Shown here in pieces: positions 45,089-53,831 of a stretch of 64,000 bases of DNA. Under the pieces are notes generated by a model that had not been told where the DNA came from, searched no databases, and worked only from the letters and a program-made list of their open reading frames with translations. Position 1 is the first letter of the stretch, and every line of letters begins with the position of its first letter. The position numbers and the translations under genes are program-made. This DNA comes from Niallia taxi. GTDB lineage: Bacteria > Bacillota > Bacilli > Bacillales > Cytobacillaceae. The stretch spans positions 1 through 64,000 of the forward strand of contig NZ_CP102590.1 in the NCBI RefSeq assembly GCF_032818155.1, written 5' to 3'.

Positions 45089-45106
45089 CTACTATAATAA
45101 TAGTAG
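45089..45106. promoter_or_regulatory. Inverted repeat over a TATAAT box upstream of rpiR-type gene
   Basis: CTACTAT and ATAGTAG flank AATA as perfect 7-bp arms. The sequence contains TATAAT (45093-45098), about 40 bp before the regulator start, so it could be a promoter with an autoregulatory site. No good -35 box is seen. Confidence 0.4.
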
Positions 45107-45136
45107 ATAGAAAAATGCTGCGGAAGGAAATTAGAA

Positions 45137-45922
45137 ATGCTTATTAACAAGATGAAATTTATGTACAATTTAACTTCACAGGAGCAGTATATTGTCAATT
45201 ATATACTTAAAAATCCTTCCATCGTTTTTGATTCAACTGCAAATGAGCTTGCTAAATTAACCTTTACAAGTTCATCAACAATCGTTAGGCTATGTAAAAA
45301 GTTAGGAACAAAGGGTTATCCTGACTTTCAGCTGAAGCTCGCTCTTGAATATAAAGAAGAGGATCAAACAAAACAAACAAGCATTAGTTATCCAAAAAAC
45401 AGCATGGTGAGTGGATTGGAAATCATTCCTGAAATATATGAACAATCATTCGTTGAAACAAGAAAGCTAATTAATGAAAATAGCTTGGGTAATATTGTTG
45501 AAATTCTTGCGAAAGCAAAACGAATAGATATTTACGGAGTGGATTTAAATTATTTTGTAGCACAGCAAGCTAGCGCTAAATGGAATGAAGTTGGAGTTAT
45601 GGCTGTAGCCTTTAATAGTGCGAACGAGCATTACTTAACAAACTTAACAAATAGCGATACGACTGTTTCCTTTGTTATTTCCCATACTGGCAGGAATAAA
45701 GCGATGATAGATATCGCAAAGAAGCTAAGAAAAAATGATATGACTGTAATAGCAGTCACTGGAAGTCGTGATAGTTTACTTGCTAAAATATGCAATGAAA
45801 CCATATTAACGTATATGAAAGATGAACATTTTAAGCTTTCAAAAATATATAGAATGATGTCTTCGCTTTTTATCTTTGATGTGTTATATATGAGTTCCTT
45901 GAAAAGCAAGCCTGAGGAGTAA
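45137..45922 (+). CDS. MurR/RpiR family transcriptional regulator
   Basis: This 261-residue protein has an N-terminal HTH_6 domain (residues 5-75; ELAKLTFTSSSTIVRLCKKLG is the recognition part) and a C-terminal SIS domain (about 105-240; RIDIYGVDLNYFVAQQA, SHTGRNKAMIDIAKKLRKN). RpiR-type regulators sense phosphorylated sugars. It converges with the Gfo/Idh/MocA pair, and a sugar PTS EIIC follows beyond. It probably controls both through the palindrome at 48108-48122. A strong bidirectional terminator follows. Confidence 0.85.
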   Translation: MLINKMKFMYNLTSQEQYIVNYILKNPSIVFDSTANELAKLTFTSSSTIVRLCKKLGTKGYPDFQLKLALEYKEEDQTKQTSISYPKNSMVSGLEIIPEIYEQSFVETRKLINENSLGNIVEILAKAKRIDIYGVDLNYFVAQQASAKWNEVGVMAVAFNSANEHYLTNLTNSDTTVSFVISHTGRNKAMIDIAKKLRKNDMTVIAVTGSRDSLLAKICNETILTYMKDEHFKLSKIYRMMSSLFIFDVLYMSSLKSKPEE

Positions 45923-45939
45923 AAGTCTTTCATACATAG

Positions 45940-45973
45940 AAAAACAGTATCATCATGTAATGATACTGTTTTT
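45940..45973. terminator. Bidirectional terminator
   Basis: A perfect 14-bp stem (45940-45953 with 45960-45973, 6-nt loop) begins with five A and ends with five T residues. It separates the convergent regulator and Gfo/Idh/MocA genes. Confidence 0.85.
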
Positions 45974-45979
45974 AAATTA

Positions 45980-46963
45980 TTATAATAAGTCAGCCGCAAA
46001 TTTAATGCCAGCATCCTTCCTAGCTGCGACAACCTGCTCTAAAACAGAATGGCTGTAATCCAGCAATTGATAGCACTGTTCAAAATCCTTCCTTTTAAAT
46101 ATATCCTGGAAAGCAACAAGCTCGTAGTATAGGTTATTGGTAGTTGTTTGGCTATTTAATTCCACCTTTGACGTACCTGTGTGAAGATATACCCGGCGAC
46201 ATCCGTTTGCGCCACTTTCGACATGAATATAACCTTTTTCACCTTGGATAAGGGCAAAGTTCATACTGTTCGTGTCTTTGGCACCAGCACATTCTGCGAT
46301 AAAGTCAGGATAGTTTAAGACTAATACTCCAGAGGTATCAATGCCATTGGCATGCTTATTGGCAGTATAGCTAATTTGTTCAGGTGCACCGAAAAGATTC
46401 ATTACAAAATGAAGATTGTAAATATTAATATCTACTAAAGATCCACCTGAGAATTCCGGATTAAATACATTAGGTGTTTCACCTGCAAGTAATGCATTAT
46501 ATCTGCTTGATAACTGACTATAATTACATTGCACCAACTTAATTTGGCCTAATTTATTAAGATTTTCTTTCACTAATTGGAAGTTCGGCAAATGTATTGT
46601 TGTTATTGCCTCAAATAGCATAAGGTTTTTCTGCTTTGCCAAAGCTATTAAAGTATCTAGTTCCTTCACAGTGGAAGTGAATGGTTTTTCACATATTACA
46701 TGCTTGCCATGCTCAAGTGCTTGTTTTGCATGGTAGTAGTGAAGGCTGTTCGGTGAAGCAACATAAACAACTTCCACTTCATTGTCTTCAAATAGTTCAT
46801 CCAAGCTTGTATAAATAGTAGATATCTCATACTTGTCTGCTAGTGCTTTTGCTGTTTCTTGTTTACGGCTGTACATTGCTGTGCATACAGCCTCGTCAGT
46901 GGAGTCTACTGCAGCAAGAAATGCATCTACAATAAATCCTGTACCTATAGTCCCGATTTTCAT
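45980..46963 (-). CDS. Gfo/Idh/MocA family oxidoreductase (second of pair)
   Basis: This 327-residue protein has the Rossmann motif IGTIGTGFIVDAFLAAV, the EKP motif in HVICEKPFTSTV (near residue 95) and the C-terminal domain landmark EFSGGSLVDINIYNLHFV. It resembles the shorter YulF/YrbE-type dehydrogenases. Its ATG shares the A of the upstream stop (TAATG), so translation is coupled to the partner dehydrogenase. The two enzymes are different members of one family and may act in sequence on one sugar. Cytosolic. Confidence 0.85.
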   Translation of the reverse strand: MKIGTIGTGFIVDAFLAAVDSTDEAVCTAMYSRKQETAKALADKYEISTIYTSLDELFEDNEVEVVYVASPNSLHYYHAKQALEHGKHVICEKPFTSTVKELDTLIALAKQKNLMLFEAITTIHLPNFQLVKENLNKLGQIKLVQCNYSQLSSRYNALLAGETPNVFNPEFSGGSLVDINIYNLHFVMNLFGAPEQISYTANKHANGIDTSGVLVLNYPDFIAECAGAKDTNSMNFALIQGEKGYIHVESGANGCRRVYLHTGTSKVELNSQTTTNNLYYELVAFQDIFKRKDFEQCYQLLDYSHSVLEQVVAARKDAGIKFAADLL

Positions 46964-47991
46964 TATAAATTCTCCGTTTCGTAATTAGCATTTTTTGCAG
47001 AGTTGACGCCATCATTCAGGATTTGTAATACCGCTAAAACTTCCTCGTCTTTTACCGGTTTTTTCGTTTTTTGTTTAATACTTTGATATAGCTTTTCGTA
47101 TAAAATTCCATAGTCTGTAACCTCAGACTTCACCTTTTCTTGATGCTCAACACCATTTGTATCAACATAGGATAGCGTTCCCCAGTTACTTTCTTCCTCT
47201 GTTTCAAAGCTAACCTTTGTTGGGCCATTCTCATTTTTCTGTTGATGTCCGCTGCTATACTTGATAAAGCTGCCTTTATCACCATGGACTACAAATTTCG
47301 GATGATTGATTTTTACAGCCAAGCTACATTTAACAGTCGTTTTTAATTGACCATAATGGAAATCTATATCGATATAATCATCTGATTCTCCTGGGTGGTA
47401 AACGCTTCTGACATCATAGTGGATTTTTTTCGGCTTTCCAAAAAGGGAATAAAGCTGATCAATTGTATGAACTGCCAGCCCATGCATCATGCCAAATCCT
47501 TTATTTATATATTGTGGGCTAAAATAATCATAATGTGATTGAATTTCAATAATTTGTCCAAGCACACCGCTTTCTATTACCTTTTTTAATGTCAAAAAGT
47601 CACCGTCAAACCTTCTGTTTTGATTTGCCATCGCAATTAAGCCTTTTGATGCTGCAAAATCAAAAATTTCTTTAGCTTCTTCAACAGTTGCTGCAAACGG
47701 TTTTTCTACCAGGACGTGTTTATTATGTTCTAGTGCTTTTCTTGCATATTCAGTATGACTGTCAACATGTGTACAAATGACAACCAGTTCAATTTCTGAA
47801 TCCTCAAGCACTTCTTGTAGATTTGTCGTGAATTGAATGGAAGGGTACCAGCCTTCTCTTTCTGTATCCCCGATGCGATCCTCTTCTCTGCGATAAATGC
47901 TTTTTATTCTGATATTTTCTTTCCTTTCAAGATACGGTAAGTGGTAATTGACTACTGCGTTCCCAAATCCAATAAAAGCAATTGTTAACAT
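46963..47991 (-). CDS. Gfo/Idh/MocA family oxidoreductase (first of pair)
   Basis: This 342-residue protein has the N-terminal motif IAFIGFGNAVVNYHLPYL, the EKP motif HVLVEKPFAATV (near 95) and the domain landmark FGMMHGLAVHTIDQLYSLFG, where the histidine pair is usual for the family. It resembles YvaA/scyllo-inositol dehydrogenase-like oxidoreductases by layout (RREEDRIG, then QNRRFDGDFLTL). It is the first gene of a two-gene operon divergent from a PTS EIIC gene. The shared region of about 400 bp holds several repeated palindromic motifs. Confidence 0.85.
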   Translation of the reverse strand: MLTIAFIGFGNAVVNYHLPYLERKENIRIKSIYRREEDRIGDTEREGWYPSIQFTTNLQEVLEDSEIELVVICTHVDSHTEYARKALEHNKHVLVEKPFAATVEEAKEIFDFAASKGLIAMANQNRRFDGDFLTLKKVIESGVLGQIIEIQSHYDYFSPQYINKGFGMMHGLAVHTIDQLYSLFGKPKKIHYDVRSVYHPGESDDYIDIDFHYGQLKTTVKCSLAVKINHPKFVVHGDKGSFIKYSSGHQQKNENGPTKVSFETEEESNWGTLSYVDTNGVEHQEKVKSEVTDYGILYEKLYQSIKQKTKKPVKDEEVLAVLQILNDGVNSAKNANYETENL

Positions 47992-48083
47992 AAGAAAATC
48001 TCCTTTCCATCTTTAAAATAATCATAGCATCATGGATTTACTTGAGAAAAGAGGTGGAGGGGATTTAGGAGAGCGATTTCATT

Positions 48084-48216
48084 ATTTGGGAATCCTTAAC
48101 GAGATTCTGAAATTGAATTTCATTTCCCAAAAATCGATTTTGGCTATAATCGCTGTAATAATTCCTGTAATTGCTTCGTTTTTTTAACAGATATGTTGTT
48201 CAGCCATTTGGGAAAT
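48084..48216. promoter_or_regulatory. Three copies of an ATTTGGGAAAT motif
   Basis: ATTTGGGAAT occurs at 48084-48093, its inverse ATTTCCCAAA at 48122-48131, and ATTTGGGAAAT at 48206-48216. They lie in the shared control region of the divergent dehydrogenase pair and the EIIC gene and may be operator half-sites. Confidence 0.4.
48108..48122. promoter_or_regulatory. RpiR/HexR-like palindrome
   Basis: TGAAATTGAATTTCA is a perfect 15-bp palindrome around a central G. Operators of RpiR-family regulators such as HexR have this TG-x-A-x-T-x-A-x-CA form. It lies between the dehydrogenase pair and the EIIC gene, with an RpiR-type regulator encoded nearby. Confidence 0.55.
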
Positions 48217-48285
48217 AGTATAAATTTATGGCTAAACAAAATAGAAAAAAGCGTCGCAGCAGCCGGTTTCTGAGATTTTGTGCTA

Positions 48286-48314
48286 TAGACAAATATTTTT
48301 ATAGCCCCTATAAT
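48286..48314 (+). promoter_or_regulatory. Sigma-A promoter of the EIIC gene
   Basis: TAGACA (48286-48291) and a perfect TATAAT (48309-48314) are separated by 17 bp. The start codon is 84 bp downstream. Confidence 0.65.
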
Positions 48315-48327
48315 CCGAATTAGTTTT

Positions 48328-48341
48328 AGATAACGCTTACA
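48328..48341. promoter_or_regulatory. Candidate cre (CcpA) site
   Basis: AGATAACGCTTACA matches the cre consensus TGWAANCGNTNWCA at 12 of 14 positions. It sits a few bases past the predicted transcription start, where bound CcpA would block transcription. Confidence 0.5.
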
Positions 48342-48398
48342 AAAAGTATTTGTCGACAGGTACTAATAATGGTTCAGAGAAAACTGGGAGGGAAACAC

Positions 48399-49712
48399 AT
48401 GAATAATCAAAAGAAGTCCTTTTTAGAGAAAGTATCTGATTTTGTAGTAGATCGTCTGGCTGGTCCGATGGCAAAATTCGGTAATATACCTGCAGTAGCG
48501 GCAGTTAAGGATGGTCTAGTGGCCATTGTTCCAATTGTGATTATTGGCAGTTTGTTCCTGTTAATTGCGATGCTGGGATTGCCAGGAACCTTTAGTGAGG
48601 ATCCTCTCATTCCCGTTCTATCATCTGTTTCATCGAGGTTTTTGATATTTTATAATATGACAATGAATTTTTTATCCCTGTATGCAGCAATAGCCATTGG
48701 CATGAGCTATGCTAAACGATTTGAAATTGACTCAATCAATGCGGCATTACTAAGCATAGCTGCCTTCTTCCTAATTAATATAAATGACTTATCAAACGGA
48801 ATGAGTGTAACTAACTTCGCGGCAGGTGGGTTATTTGCAGCAATCATAAGCAGTTTAATTAGTATACGGCTGTACCGCTTTTTCTTAGAAAGGAAAATCA
48901 CGATAAGGATGCCAGATGGTGTTCCAGCAAATGTTACGAATGCCTTTGTTGCGTTAATTCCCTTTTTCGTTATATTTACATTGTTATGGGTTGTACGATC
49001 CATTCTCAACTTTGATATTACAAGCTTTTTAAACACACTTTTAGGGCCGGTTTTTAGTGGTACAGATAGCATTTTTATTTTTATTCCTAGAGTCCTAATC
49101 GGTCTATTGCTTTGGGCAGTTGGAATGCATGGTGATAATATGATTGGGCCAATTTTTGAACCCTTAAAGCTGCAATGGGTCGCAGAAAATGCTAAGGCAT
49201 TATCTAATGGAGTGGATATAAAACAATTGCCTCATATATGGACAACGGTAGTAGAACGTATTACAATCTGGCCAGCTGCCGCTTGGGGAATTTTATTCTG
49301 GATGTGGAAATCTAAATTGAAGCAGGCAAGGACAATGGCAGGAATTGCAACCCCTGCAGCTATTTTTACCATTGTTGAGCCAGTAATCTTTGGCTTGCCG
49401 ATCGTGTTAAATCCATTTTTTATCATTCCTTTTATTCTCTCTGGAACAATTGCAGCAATTGTCACCTACAGTGCTTTTTCCCTACATCTAATCAATAGAG
49501 TTTTTGTAGAATTACCATGGGCAACGCCGCCATTTATTTCCGGATATGTTGCTACAGGTGGTGACTGGAAAGGTGTCTTGATGGTGGTAATTAATTTTGC
49601 CATAGGGGTTGTAGTGTATTATCCATTCTGGAAAGCATATGAAAAATCAGAAAAGCAAAAAGAAAGCAATCAGGAAAATGAACAGACAGCTGATTCCTCT
49701 GTATCTGTTTGA
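48399..49712 (+). CDS. PTS EIIC permease, lactose/cellobiose family (second)
   Basis: The ATG behind GGGAGGG is chosen (437 residues); an ATG ten codons earlier has no ribosome site. The N-terminal FVVDRLAGPMAKFGNIPAV and the substrate motif FTIVEPVIFGLPIVLNP (near residues 331-347) are those of Lac-family EIIC proteins. It is about as long as, but clearly different from, the EIIC at 23163-24488. No EIIA or EIIB is adjacent. Its divergent neighbours are two Gfo/Idh/MocA dehydrogenases, so the transported sugar may be an unusual one needing oxidation or epimerisation. The C-terminal tail is acidic. Confidence 0.85.
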   Translation: MNNQKKSFLEKVSDFVVDRLAGPMAKFGNIPAVAAVKDGLVAIVPIVIIGSLFLLIAMLGLPGTFSEDPLIPVLSSVSSRFLIFYNMTMNFLSLYAAIAIGMSYAKRFEIDSINAALLSIAAFFLININDLSNGMSVTNFAAGGLFAAIISSLISIRLYRFFLERKITIRMPDGVPANVTNAFVALIPFFVIFTLLWVVRSILNFDITSFLNTLLGPVFSGTDSIFIFIPRVLIGLLLWAVGMHGDNMIGPIFEPLKLQWVAENAKALSNGVDIKQLPHIWTTVVERITIWPAAAWGILFWMWKSKLKQARTMAGIATPAAIFTIVEPVIFGLPIVLNPFFIIPFILSGTIAAIVTYSAFSLHLINRVFVELPWATPPFISGYVATGGDWKGVLMVVINFAIGVVVYYPFWKAYEKSEKQKESNQENEQTADSSVSV

Positions 49713-49766
49713 CATCTAGGCATAATAGGAGAGAGATAAGTAAGAATTTTGCTAATAATTGAAAAA

Positions 49767-49794
49767 TAATCCAGCTGTAAATGCAGCTGGATTA
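49767..49794 (+). terminator. Strong hairpin behind the EIIC gene
   Basis: A perfect 11-bp stem TAATCCAGCTG/CAGCTGGATTA with a 6-nt loop is present. No T tract follows, so termination is only likely, not sure. Confidence 0.5.
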
Positions 49795-49918
49795 AATAGT
49801 TTAGTGAAATAAGGATAAAGTGGGAAATTAACGAAGAAAAGGATTGGATTATGTAGTAAAATACTCTTATACTCTAAAAAATTTTTTAACGTAAAAGTAA
49901 CGTGGCAAGGATGTATAA

Positions 49919-51256
49919 ATGAGAAATAAAAAATTGAAGTTAATTTTTATTATATCTTTTTTTATAGTGGTTATCTTCATGATGGTTAATATATATTCCT
50001 CTTATTCTAGTATAAAAAAAACGGCAGAAAACTCTATCGTCAATCAAAATATCGAAACTGCCAAAAAGATAGCTGCTTCATTAGATACAGAAACATATAA
50101 AAAGTTTCTTGAAAATCCTGTGAAAAGCAAGGAATATGATGTTATTCAACGCTATTTAGAAGACGCCAAGGAAAAAAACGGCTCTTTACATGTGTATACA
50201 CTGCTAGTTAATAACCCTAATGTAACGAGGGCGATGATTGTTGCCTTGCAAGAAAGTGAGCAAGAGTTTCCTATTGGCGGAATATGTACGATTCCAAAAG
50301 AGCAGGTAGTGAAAGCTTACAACGGAAAGACTTTTTCAACAGACATTATCCAAGATCCAATATATGGTGAATACTTAACTGTCGGAGTGCCTATTAAGGA
50401 TCAAAAGGATGAAATCATCGGCTATCTTGGAATTGATATTAGTCCAGATACAATCAACAATGTGAGTAAAAAGGCATTAAAAAGCAGTATTTCTGCCTTT
50501 ATCTTTAGTGGTTTGTTTGTCATTCTCATGCTTGCTGCTTTTTTTGTTCTCCAAAAATGGTATACAAGAGAGCTGAAAAAAGAAGTAGGCGATACGGAGG
50601 ATACCTATCAGTTTGAATTGCAATCACTCATATCATCTGTTCAATCATTACGTCATGACTACTCTAATCATATTCAGGTGCTACATGGGTTGCTTAAGCT
50701 TGGACTTATGGACAAAGCTAATGATTATATAGCCATGCTAACAAAAGAAGTACACTTAATACAATCAATCAATTTAAATGTCAGCAATCCTGGTTTATCT
50801 GTGCTTTTGCAAACGAAAAAGCTTGCTGCTCAAAATCATAATATTGATATTCAATTTGATGTAATAGACAACGAGTATAAGAAAATAGCGTCAACAGATT
50901 TAATCAAAGTCTTATCTAATTTAATAGATAATGCAATGGATGCAACAATAGAATTGCCTGAGCAACAACGAAAAATGAGCATTACGTGCAAGGCTGATGC
51001 TAAAACATATATATTTGAAGTTTGTAATACTGGACATCCGATAAATGATAAAGTGAAGGAGCAAATCTTCAAAAGAGGATTTTCGACGAAAAAGGCACAA
51101 AAGGGCAAAATCAGGGGGCAAGGATTATTTATTGTTAAAGAAGTAGTGAATAGATATGGTGGGGAAATTTCTATTCAGTCTAATAAATATGAGACGATTG
51201 CCCGTGTGAAAATACCTATTAAACAAATAACTACAAAAAGGACTGATAAGCAATGA
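49919..51256 (+). CDS. Orphan sensor histidine kinase (CitA/DcuS or AgrC-like layout)
   Basis: This 445-residue protein has an N-terminal helix (residues 6-26), an extracytoplasmic sensor domain of about 150 residues with cache features (GKTFSTDIIQDPIYGEYLTVGVPI), and a second helix (about 180-203). A Spo0B-type dimerisation helix follows, with the phospho-acceptor in QSLRHDYSNHIQVLHGLLKLG. The HATPase domain has NLIDNAMDA and KIRGQGLFIVKEVVNRYGG. There is no PAS domain. No response regulator gene is adjacent, so its partner is elsewhere. The position behind a PTS gene suggests a sugar- or metabolite-related signal. Confidence 0.8.
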   Translation: MRNKKLKLIFIISFFIVVIFMMVNIYSSYSSIKKTAENSIVNQNIETAKKIAASLDTETYKKFLENPVKSKEYDVIQRYLEDAKEKNGSLHVYTLLVNNPNVTRAMIVALQESEQEFPIGGICTIPKEQVVKAYNGKTFSTDIIQDPIYGEYLTVGVPIKDQKDEIIGYLGIDISPDTINNVSKKALKSSISAFIFSGLFVILMLAAFFVLQKWYTRELKKEVGDTEDTYQFELQSLISSVQSLRHDYSNHIQVLHGLLKLGLMDKANDYIAMLTKEVHLIQSINLNVSNPGLSVLLQTKKLAAQNHNIDIQFDVIDNEYKKIASTDLIKVLSNLIDNAMDATIELPEQQRKMSITCKADAKTYIFEVCNTGHPINDKVKEQIFKRGFSTKKAQKGKIRGQGLFIVKEVVNRYGGEISIQSNKYETIARVKIPIKQITTKRTDKQ

Positions 51257-51275
51257 ATACTTATCAGTCCTTTTT
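51235..51275. terminator. Bidirectional terminator overlapping the kinase stop
   Basis: AAAAAGGACTGATAAG (51235-51250) is perfectly complementary to 51260-51275, with a 9-nt loop. The 5' arm lies in the last codons of the kinase gene, and the stop codon is in the loop. It serves the kinase and the minus-strand pump. Confidence 0.85.
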
Positions 51276-51277
51276 GT

Positions 51278-52780
51278 TTATTTAGCTGCTTCTGGTTCGT
51301 TTCTCATAGCTTTCTGTTCTTTCTTTTGTGTTGCTGATTGTGTTCCCGGAGATACTTTTTTGATAAAGAAGGATAGAATTAATCCAACGATAGCAATTCC
51401 GATAATGACAACATAAGCATCATTAATTCCTTGTATTGTTGCATCTAACATCATTTGAGCTTGGTTGCCAGCATTTCCGCCAGCAGATATTGCATCTGTT
51501 AAATGTGTTTCCGTACGAGTTGTCATAATCGTTACAAGCAGAGAAGTACCTACCGCACCAGCGACTTGTCTAATAGTATTCGAAATTGCCGTACCATGTG
51601 CAGTCAAGCTTGCAGGCAGCTGATTTAAACCGGCTGTTTGAATTGGCATTAACATAAGTGCCATGCCGATACGTCGGAATGTAGACATAAGAACTAGATA
51701 GGTATAGCTCGTAGAATCAGTTAGGTCAACAAAACCAATTGTAGTAATAATCATAATAATAATACCGCTAATGGACAGCCATTTTGCACCATAGCGGTCG
51801 AAGAGTCTGCCTGTAATAGGCATTAGGAAGCCCATAACTAGTGCTCCAGGCAGTAATAATAGTCCTGATTCTAAAGCTGAATAGCCACGGGCACTTTGTA
51901 AATATAATGGCAGCAGCATCATATCAGCATACATAACCATTGTTACAGCAATGTTGATAACCGTGGTTAAGGAGAACATATTATATTTAAAGGCTTTAAG
52001 ATCCAGTAATGGACTTTTTGAAGTCAACTGTCTCCAGCTGAAAAGTGCAAGTGCTATAATACCGATTGCAATAGAAGCTAACACCTCAGCACTTGACCAG
52101 CCTTCACTGCCAGCTCGGCTAAAGCCATATAATAATGTACCAAAACCAATTGTAGACAGAAGGACACTGAAAATATCCATTTTAGTCGCAACTTGCTCCG
52201 ACACATTTTTCAAGTAAATAAAGCCAAAAATAATCACTAAAATGGCGAAAGGAATCATGGCATAGAACATTACTTCCCATTTATAGTTTTCAAGAACATA
52301 ACCAGCTAATGTTGGTCCAATGGCCGGAGCGAAAATGATCGCAAAGCCAACCATTCCCATTGCTCCACCCCTTTTATTTGCAGGGAAAATCGAAAATATT
52401 ACGTTTGTTAGAAGCGGCATGATGATACCAGCCCCAGCCGCTTGAATCATACGGCCAGTTAAGAGAACTGGGAAGCTTGTTGCTAAAGCAGATACAATCG
52501 TACCTGCCAAGAAAATAAACATAGACGCTTGAAATAGTTGGCGTGTCGAGTATCTTTGCATAAAATAGGCTGTGATTGGAATAAGAATTCCATTAACTAG
52601 CATATAGCCAGTTGTGAGCCATTGTGCAGTTGCCGCTGTAATGTCAAAATCGACCATTAATTCTGGAGTAGCAACGCTCATTAATGTTTGGTTTAACGTT
52701 GCTAAGAAAGCTCCTAAAATCATAATAAATAAAATAGGCCCTTTTTTAATTGTACTTGTAGATGTATCTGTATTACTCAA
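51278..52780 (-). CDS. DHA2-type multidrug MFS transporter (LmrB-like)
   Basis: This 500-residue protein has about 14 transmembrane helices. Motif D1-like LATLNQTLMSVATPELM lies at about residues 22-38, and motif C-like GFAIIFAPAIGPTLAGYVL near 145-163. The long final loop before the last helix is usual for EmrB/LmrB-type pumps. It exports drugs with proton antiport. A TetR-type repressor is encoded divergently 215 bp away, and palindromes lie between them. The tail is charged and glutamine-rich. The ribosome site is GGAAAGGAAG. Confidence 0.85.
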   Translation of the reverse strand: MSNTDTSTSTIKKGPILFIMILGAFLATLNQTLMSVATPELMVDFDITAATAQWLTTGYMLVNGILIPITAYFMQRYSTRQLFQASMFIFLAGTIVSALATSFPVLLTGRMIQAAGAGIIMPLLTNVIFSIFPANKRGGAMGMVGFAIIFAPAIGPTLAGYVLENYKWEVMFYAMIPFAILVIIFGFIYLKNVSEQVATKMDIFSVLLSTIGFGTLLYGFSRAGSEGWSSAEVLASIAIGIIALALFSWRQLTSKSPLLDLKAFKYNMFSLTTVINIAVTMVMYADMMLLPLYLQSARGYSALESGLLLLPGALVMGFLMPITGRLFDRYGAKWLSISGIIIMIITTIGFVDLTDSTSYTYLVLMSTFRRIGMALMLMPIQTAGLNQLPASLTAHGTAISNTIRQVAGAVGTSLLVTIMTTRTETHLTDAISAGGNAGNQAQMMLDATIQGINDAYVVIIGIAIVGLILSFFIKKVSPGTQSATQKKEQKAMRNEPEAAK

Positions 52781-52814
52781 TTTATAACTTCCTTTCCTTT
52801 GCTATAGACTTAAT

Positions 52815-52827
52815 TTACACAGTGTAA
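52815..52827. promoter_or_regulatory. Palindrome, candidate TetR-type operator 1
   Basis: TTACAC-A-GTGTAA is a perfect 13-bp palindrome 35 bp upstream of the pump gene start, in the region shared with the divergent TetR-type regulator. Confidence 0.55.
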
Positions 52828-52879
52828 GATAATTAACATGGCATAAAGTAGATTATAAACGGTCAATGCTATTTTGCAA

Positions 52880-52904
52880 TTTACAATTGTGAGCATTGTG
52901 TAAA
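52880..52904. promoter_or_regulatory. Inverted repeat, candidate TetR-type operator 2
   Basis: TTTACA (52880-52885) and TGTAAA (52899-52904) repeat the half-site of operator 1 with a wider spacer. A further TTTACA follows at about 52909-52914. Confidence 0.4.
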
Positions 52905-52995
52905 CTAATTTACATATTATTGTTCAATGTTAATTAGATAGAGAATTTAGTACATTTAAATCATATTTGTTTATTAGGGAGGAAAGGTAAAGCCG

Positions 52996-53601
52996 ATGGA
53001 TGCTTCCAAAAATCAAACAGATCCTAGAATTGTTCGTACTCGACTTTTAATAAAAGAGGCTTTTGTTGACCTATTAAAGGAAATGGATATAGAGAAAATG
53101 ACTGTAAGTAAGATTGCAGCACGAGCGACTATAAGTAGGGTAACGTTCTATCTCCATTACCGTGACATACCTGATATGTTAGAAAAGATGGCTGACGACA
53201 TGATAGAGGATATTCAGCAAATTCTTTATTCTCAAAGTGAAAAGGAATATTCTAGTAATGCTGATTGGCTGATGCTAACAAGCTTGCTTGAGCATTTTGC
53301 GGAGCATGCTAGCTTTTATAAAGTGACATTAGGCTCCAGAAAAACACCAATTTTTATGGAACGATTGTCAAATGAGTTGACGAAAATGATTACAGAGCGT
53401 ATTAAGGAAAAAGGCACTGCTAAAATTGGAAATGGAAAGGAAGAAATTCAAACAGATATTGCAATGTGGTATGGTTCCTCAGCATTAATTGGGACAATTA
53501 TAGCATGGTTGCGTAATGATTTGCCCTACACTCCCCATTTTCTTGCTAAGCAGTTTTATCTACTTGCACATAAACTAGAAATTGATAATCTTTTAAATTA
53601 G
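52996..53601 (+). CDS. TetR/AcrR family regulator
   Basis: This 201-residue protein has a TetR N-terminal domain (residues 10-60, VSKIAARATISRVTFYLHYRD being the recognition part, where Y-x-H-Y/F is typical) and an all-helical ligand domain with a TetR_C-like tail. Its position back to back with the DHA2 pump, and the two palindromes between, make it the likely repressor of that pump. The ribosome site is AGGAAAGG. It is followed by a terminator with a UUCG loop. Confidence 0.85.
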   Translation: MDASKNQTDPRIVRTRLLIKEAFVDLLKEMDIEKMTVSKIAARATISRVTFYLHYRDIPDMLEKMADDMIEDIQQILYSQSEKEYSSNADWLMLTSLLEHFAEHASFYKVTLGSRKTPIFMERLSNELTKMITERIKEKGTAKIGNGKEEIQTDIAMWYGSSALIGTIIAWLRNDLPYTPHFLAKQFYLLAHKLEIDNLLN

Positions 53602-53665
53602 AAAAGAAGGTTATACTTCTTATTAGTAAATGTATAAAATAGGAAAATAAAACAGCACTTCCCTT

Positions 53666-53697
53666 AAGGTCTTATTCTTCGGAATAGGGCTTTTTTT
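53666..53697 (+). terminator. Rho-independent terminator with UUCG tetraloop
   Basis: A 12-bp stem with some G-U pairs (53666-53677 with 53682-53693) is capped by TTCG and followed by T residues. Confidence 0.75.
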
Positions 53698-53831
53698 CTA
53701 TGGAAAGTATTAATTCAGTTCCTGCAAAATGTTAAGCTGCCATTAGGTGGCTTTTTCATTTTATAAATGAAGTAAGACAAGAGAAAAAGCAATAAATATT
53801 TCCTATTTATTGTTGCAGTATACCTTATTGC

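Noticed and set aside
45631..46032. 133-codon open frame on the minus strand
   Set aside because: It overlaps the RpiR-type gene and crosses a strong bidirectional terminator; both flanking genes are intact.
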